From: Argopecten irradians
Lineage: Eukaryota > Mollusca > Bivalvia > Pectinida > Pectinidae
Length of the DNA stretch: 64,000 bases
Assembly (NCBI RefSeq): GCF_041381155.1
Contig: NC_091147.1
Coordinates: 10,066,837 to 10,130,836, forward strand
Reading direction: 5' to 3'
Part shown: piece by piece, positions 58,401 through 64,000 of the stretch
Position numbering within the stretch: position 1 is the stretch's first letter
Layout of the letters: every line of letters begins with the position of its first letter
Translations under genes and position numbers: made by a program
The notes under the pieces: model-generated
The model's database searches: none
What the model was told of the DNA's origin: nothing
The model's input: only the letters and a program-made list of their open reading frames with translations

Positions 58401-59935
58401 TGATGTTACGCTTCGATAGTTTCATTGTTTCGGTGTATTTTTAGTATTTTTTTTTGTGTTTCCTTTGTGTAGCTTTCGTTAATATCTTGGTTTAGTGTAA
58501 CTAGTGTAGCCAAATATGTTAGGACGTAGTCGATATGTCGGAAATGTCTGGTTGTTTTTGCAATTATCGTTCCTTATTGTACTAGCACCCATGCCGACCT
58601 CTTGACACACTCGATACTATTCATCCTTCGTTAGGTTCTATAGCTGTAAGGACTAAGTGTTTCCACACATACCTGTGAACCGAGCGTAAGTAAGCGATGT
58701 AGTCCCAGAACCATTTGGTGTTGATATTGTAAGCTGCCAAACCGAGGGAAAGTAACATGCTTGTTGATTTCATTGTATACATACAACGTTTCCTACCCCC
58801 AGCGCACGTGTACTGTGTTTTAGAGCATGCTCAGAACATACTATTTGTTGTAATCATATAGAGATCAGAAACAAGAATTAAATCATTATATTTAAGTTTT
58901 GAAATCTAGGTCAGTTGTGTATTTGTTAGAACGAGGAAGATAACGAATACATTAAACACAATCTTATCTATTTCCTTTTCCCGTGATAGTAATGATGGTA
59001 ATTAAAAATGCAGCATCTATTTTATAAATAGTACACGGAATGAAAAAAAAGGCAAGGCTCTATTACTTCAAAACGTTTATATGTTTGCAAGCATTAGTGA
59101 AAATAACATTTTTGTTTGATTCCATTCAACAATAAGTCGGTATTGCATTATTGTCCCGCCTTCTTCATTTACATAATTATATTGAAAAAAAAGTCAAGAT
59201 GTAAATGTTATATTTAGATTATATTTCTGCAGATAAAGCATTAAGATGGATAATTTATCACTCAAGAAACTGTTTTCACTTGATTTATTGGTAATTATAT
59301 TAGCCACACAATTAAATCATTAATGAATAAACAGTAAATTGAATTATCAAATTATGCTATCTACAAATTATCATAACATATAATGGTATCATACGACATG
59401 AATTTCCACCGTGAAATCATAATATTGATCATCCCGATATAACAAATGTTTTCAGTCTTGTGTTATATTTTTAAACGTACTTGAGGATGACTAATTTTAT
59501 GAACGTCTATTTAGAATTAATGAAATGAACGACGTGAACGTCAGTTTTGTGTGCCGGTGAGGTCGAGTGTTAGCAAGAATTATCTGCAAACACGAAAAAT
59601 ATGTGATCCGTATATGTAAGCGATAAGAAGGAGACTTGCCGCAGAGCATAATGTTCCATTACATATGTACATGTTACATCTAAATCAGTTGTACGGTCAA
59701 GCGGTCAAGCGGTCAAGGATATATATCTTGAGATGTCCAGAAACAACACAATACACACATCTTATTTCTATAGTCTATTGATGTTTATCTACTGTATGTA
59801 AGGTCCTGATAAGAACCATCTCTTGTGAGAGAATGCCAGAACTAAATATACTGAAATGAAACGCACATGTTTCCTCAAGGATGCTCATCATTATACTGAA
59901 GTAACATTCACAATCAAACATTCACGTATGTGTAC
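55460..59935. other. long intergenic stretch, no gene seen
   Basis: About 4.5 kb of AT-rich DNA without recognisable exons. Small features only: a TGTGTAGAATG short repeat near 55645-55680. The overlapping frames at 56922-57161 on both strands carry no known motif. Confidence 0.4.
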
Positions 59936-59942
59936 ATTTATT

Positions 59943-60232
59943 CAGAAAGTGTCATGTCACATCAATACGTGATGAAATTAATTCAGAAAGTGCAAAGTCA
60001 CGTTAACATGTGATAATATGAACGTGTACACAGAAAGTGCCACGTCATAATAACATGTGATAATATGAATGTGCACTCAGAAAGTGCAACGTCATATAAA
60101 TATGTGATAATATAAGCGTGCACTCAGAAATTTCAACGTCATATTAACATGTGATGATATAAACGTGTACTCAGAAAGTACAACGTCATATTAGCATAAG
60201 ATAATATTAACGTGTACTCAGAATGCAACGTC
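59943..60232. repeat. 47 bp tandem repeat, about six copies
   Basis: CAGAAAGTG-like starts fall at 59943, 59983, 60031, 60078, 60125, 60172 and 60219, mostly 47 bp apart. Each unit contains CAACGTCATATTAACATGTG and GATAATAT. Confidence 0.85.
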
Positions 60233-60239
60233 ATATACA

Positions 60240-60905
60240 AATGCAACGATGAACAGGTAGGAAGCGATCTTTCGAAGGCTATCAGAGTTTACGTACTGAA
60301 ACCTTCAATTCCGTCCATCATTTGGACACCAATAAATATACTGTATAGTACTTATGCATCGATTTCAAGAAGACAAACATTAATACTAAAATACTTTCTT
60401 CACAAAGTATAATTCTTCTGAATGTAGAGTTTTCTGAAAATAAATGCACATTCCTAAAAATAATGAAAATATGTCTATATTGGCGGAAAATTCAAGATTA
60501 TTTTATTCAAAGTCTCTTCATGTTGTTTTGAGAGGGATACGTATCTGGTCTCAAGTAGGATTTGGTCTGTAGCATGGAAACAAGAAGAGGAAGACAGCTA
60601 CATCCACTCAAAATACCAACATCAGGCTGTGTCACGATTAGTGATCAGTGCCAACATGCTTTAGGACAAGTGGAACACGCATGTTCATATGCAAAGCTCA
60701 GTTTGACTTTATTTCATTTCTCCATGTTGCGATAAGGATGTTGGGATCATATGTGAGTGATTTATAAAACGCGATAAACCTATCAAATTCACATAAGAAA
60801 TGGTGCGATTCGTGTTTGCGATGTTGGATATTGATTAATACACCGGAAAATAAAAAGTAACCGATTCATATCCAGCCATAACGTCTTAACTACATAGAAG
60901 GGTCC
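60240..60905. other. intergenic, no gene seen
   Basis: AT-rich; the small frame at 60212-60412 starts in the tandem repeat and is not supported. Confidence 0.4.
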
Positions 60906-60917
60906 TCGTAATATATA

Positions 60918-61016
60918 GACTTGGCGTATTGATACGGTGGTCCCGCTGAGTGATAAGGCTTGACTTGGTGTATTGATACGGCTGTCCAACAGAGTGATAA
61001 AGCTTGACACCTGGCG
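60918..61016. repeat. 50 bp direct repeat, two copies
   Basis: Two units share CTTGGCGTATTGATACGG (variant CTTGGTGTATTGATACGG) and GAGTGATAAGGCTTGAC. The small minus-strand frames here follow the repeat. Confidence 0.75.
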
Positions 61017-61019
61017 ATA

Positions 61020-62855
61020 GAAGATTAATATGGATGACAAATAGGAAAAATAAACCCCGCACTTCCAATCTACCTTGTAAGATAAGGGGAATATATATTT
61101 TACATAATTAACAGCCCTATCATTGGCGCATTATCAGCCATTACGGCACTAGGGACTCCTATTACGTAATACTTTATAACGCTCGTCTCTGCTGGATGGG
61201 AAATTGTAATCTCGTAGATTCTCGTTCTGAAGTACCTTCAGGTTGAATTTAACCTCCATTACACACGTGATATCCTGTTTTAAGATTTATAAAAAAATAA
61301 ACAAAACAAAAATTATTCAAGAGTATAAAATAGTTTCTGGCAATTGAACCACCATATATCTTAACGTGTTTGTTTGAGAAAATAAAACATTTCTTTATCA
61401 GTTAACCTGAATAAATGGCCTGTTGTGGCTTTATCTTTAGAAAATTACTTCAAGGCAAGCTACGAATAATTCTAGCACGTGCATCTACTTAAGAATAGAA
61501 TGGCGGGACTGTTTTTGAATTAAAACAAAACTTATTATCAATAACTCTTAAAATGCCGTATGATAGAGTCTATACGAAATATAATTAGACAATTTGAAAT
61601 ATTCTCTATTCCCCTGGCAGTTTAGACATTAAATTAAGAACAGTTAAACGTATGAGATGCTAACTTAATGTCTGGCAACACTTCAAAACATACGTTACCA
61701 AACATGCATTCATCTTTATACTTCAAACATACTTTGTATCACTGAAATGAACAATTTATTCAGAAGGAAGCTCCTAACTTCTAAGGGACTTATTTGCAGA
61801 AATAGAATCTAACAAGAGCTGTTTGCAGATGTGCATGTGAAACTATACTATTTTATGAAGCTATTCGTAAACACATCATCACAGTAAACAAATGCCACAC
61901 GCATATTTAATTACTTTTGAAATTTTTACATGTTATATACAATAGGTATAAGTATTTCATGAGTGGCGTTTCGAAGACTAGAACGGTATGTACACTGGCA
62001 TCTTCATATTTTGTCTGGTGAGGAGTGATGAAGGCTAAAGTATACACATCGTACTAGTCATCGAAACGTCACATAAAATACTCACTATATGTGTAGCAAT
62101 ATCATTACACAAACCATATTTGCTAACATTAAGAAAATGTTTCGGAAACATCATCAAATTATATGCAATTTGCCGGTTAAAATAAATATTTTCCATCCAT
62201 TTAATGTCGACAACATAGGCCGTAGTATTACCAATATGTAATAGCCATGACATTCATAAGGTTCAGCCATCATCACCAAACAATCAATGCGTCTTCTGTA
62301 TGTGAGCAACAGCGTTGTATGACACTGAAAAACAAAAATACATTTGTTTTATTGTCATACTTATTGAGTAATGATATCAATTCAGTCTAAGGTATTGTAT
62401 TAACTTACATGTTTTTTTATTTCTTGAGAGGAACTTTTGAAAGATACAAAACCACATGATATAGCAATACATGACTAATGCTTGATCAATGTCTCTTAGC
62501 ATAAACAATGATCAATATAAGGTAAACGTATGATGTCAAATGTTAATATCATGAAAAATCAAATCCGATGAGAAGAGTGCAACTAGCGACAATAACATTA
62601 TTTTACATTTAAGTAATATACGATACATTTCAGCATGACAATAAATCGTGGCGAATTAATCATTAGTCAAATACGCTACAATATAGGTCTTGTTAACTAT
62701 AAAGCACAAAATAAAGTAGGCATGGGAATATTGTTAGGTATAAGAACACTAAAAGTGGCCAGGAAATAACTTTGTTTACCACATCGGTACAGCCATTTCT
62801 GAATATGATAATTTTTTATTCTGTCTTTAAAAAATATATGATACCTTTGTTTTTG
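61020..62855. other. intergenic, no gene seen
   Basis: AT-rich; nothing recognisable on either strand. Confidence 0.4.
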
Positions 62856-62858
62856 TTT

Positions 62859-62950
62859 GATGACGTCATCACTTTGTAGTCACTCTGATAACGTCATCAT
62901 GTACAGGTCTATATATAGCAGTCGGATTTTATTGTCTGGACACATGTAAA
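62859..62950 (+). promoter_or_regulatory. CRE/TATA promoter-like cluster
   Basis: A perfect palindromic CRE inside GATGACGTCATC (62859-62870) is followed by a near copy, GATAACGTCATC (62887-62898), and then by a TATA box, CTATATATAG (62909-62918). The order and spacing suit a core promoter with a start site near 62945 on the plus strand. Known: CREB/ATF-family factors bind TGACGTCA. The gene it would drive is not identified; a short frame starting at the ATG at 63075 (MEKFSVERKDVLSPQF, 26 codons) may be the start of a first coding exon or a chance frame. Confidence 0.4.
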
Positions 62951-62999
62951 GCACACTGTTGCTCATTAATTATTCTAGCTGTCTTTGTGCCAGCGAACA

Positions 63000-64000
63000 A
63001 TCGGACCTTGGATACAGAACATTAAATAAACAACACAAAAATAGCCGAATTCTTGTAGTTTTGTTGTAAACCAGATGGAGAAATTCTCGGTCGAGAGGAA
63101 AGATGTTTTATCACCGCAATTCCAGACGCTGCATGTGTATCATGTGATAGACTAAGTTTACAATAAGTAATTACCGACATAATTAGTCGATTACTCAACG
63201 CACATGCCTCCCAGCATGCAATCTGGCAACTATTCGTAGAGAAAAGAATGGAGGAAGTTCCCTCTTATATTAATAGTTCGTTCATGTATCGTAGGCATTT
63301 TCTGATTAAGATAACGTGTCCAGCAGAATCGCTCCTACCAGCGAAGAGCTGGTGACAATGTTTTGAATTTATATTTATGATTTACACCATAAGGAAGTGA
63401 TATTCCGGTGATTTACAAGACAACAATGATGCGATAAATTGCTGTCTGTTAACACTAAAGCTTATTACCAACATTACATAACATAGACGGGTAACACTGC
63501 GGACAATTATGATTGTTACGCTTGCGCTGCACGACGCAGTTGTCAATAACGAGGTAATTATAGAGATAGATTTACCAACGATACGGAATTAAGGTAGCCT
63601 TACAGGTCCTGTCAGGAATGACGCAGGGTTAAAGCCATACTGATAAAACAACTCGTAACCAGCTTTACTGGAAGGAGGGTGGGTCTACAGAAACAACAAC
63701 GAAGCATTTTGTATATTAGGTACAATATGACACTAACAGGAAAAATTGCCAACTTTATAGGAAAACATTAAGAAACTGTGTTCATAATTATGTATACTTT
63801 CAAATTGCCACTGACACATTTCTTACTCGATGTTTTTCAGTATTAAGAATTAACAAATCATACCCCCATTGACCTTTCATATACTACCACATACTTCTTG
63901 TATATTCATATGCTACCACAAGACGCCTGGTCACGAGTTCGAATCCATGTGCAGTTTCCGGAACACATCTAGTATAGCGAACCCCATTTTTTTCCGCGAA
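63000..64000. other. window end, no further exon recognised
   Basis: AT-rich sequence downstream of the promoter-like cluster. Apart from the short frame at 63075 nothing coding is supported; any gene would continue outside the window. Confidence 0.35.

Overview
The window looks like nuclear DNA of an animal, most likely a marine bivalve mollusc (scallop-like). It is AT-rich and gene-sparse, and its coding sequence is split into short exons with clean GT/AG borders. Both calmodulin-type genes have an intron directly after the start ATG. The dispersed repeats (the AAGATGGC...GCCATCTT satellite, the GGGCGAACCAGCCGTCC minisatellite and a tRNA-derived SINE with a GTCCTTAAATGACCCTGGCTG-type tail) resemble repeats I recall from bivalve genomes. 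The taxon is an inference; no rRNA or mitochondrial marker is present.

Layout: (1) 1-5770 is satellite DNA: a 156 bp array, then a 29 bp minisatellite with higher-order structure. (2) 5770-11700 has no recognisable gene; it holds small tandem repeats, a foldback hairpin and a terminal-inverted-repeat element. (3) 11737-22496 carries two head-to-head paralogues coding for secreted proteins: a signal peptide and coiled coil in exon 1, a 54 nt cysteine-rich micro-exon, and a PRY/SPRY (B30.2)-like exon. Intron 1 of the second contains about 3.8 kb of another 29 bp minisatellite. (4) 24713-37090 carries two tandem minus-strand calmodulin-like genes with the same intron positions. The introns of the first are loaded with tandem arrays of 21, 27 and 43 bp. 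The 21 bp array is built from the exon 4/intron 4 boundary itself, so each unit carries a splice donor. (5) 38000-64000 is mostly non-coding. It contains two further exon 1 copies of the secreted coiled-coil family (41481, 45165) without recognisable downstream exons, a possible FKBP-like remnant, several MITE-like inverted repeats, weak gene candidates near 50.8-51.3 kb and 54.1 kb, and a CRE/TATA promoter-like cluster near 62.9 kb.

No pathway links the genes. The two themes are calcium sensing (two EF-hand proteins with four hands each) and a local cluster of secreted, probably oligomeric PRY/SPRY-type recognition proteins. I could run no searches; family calls rest on motif reading.
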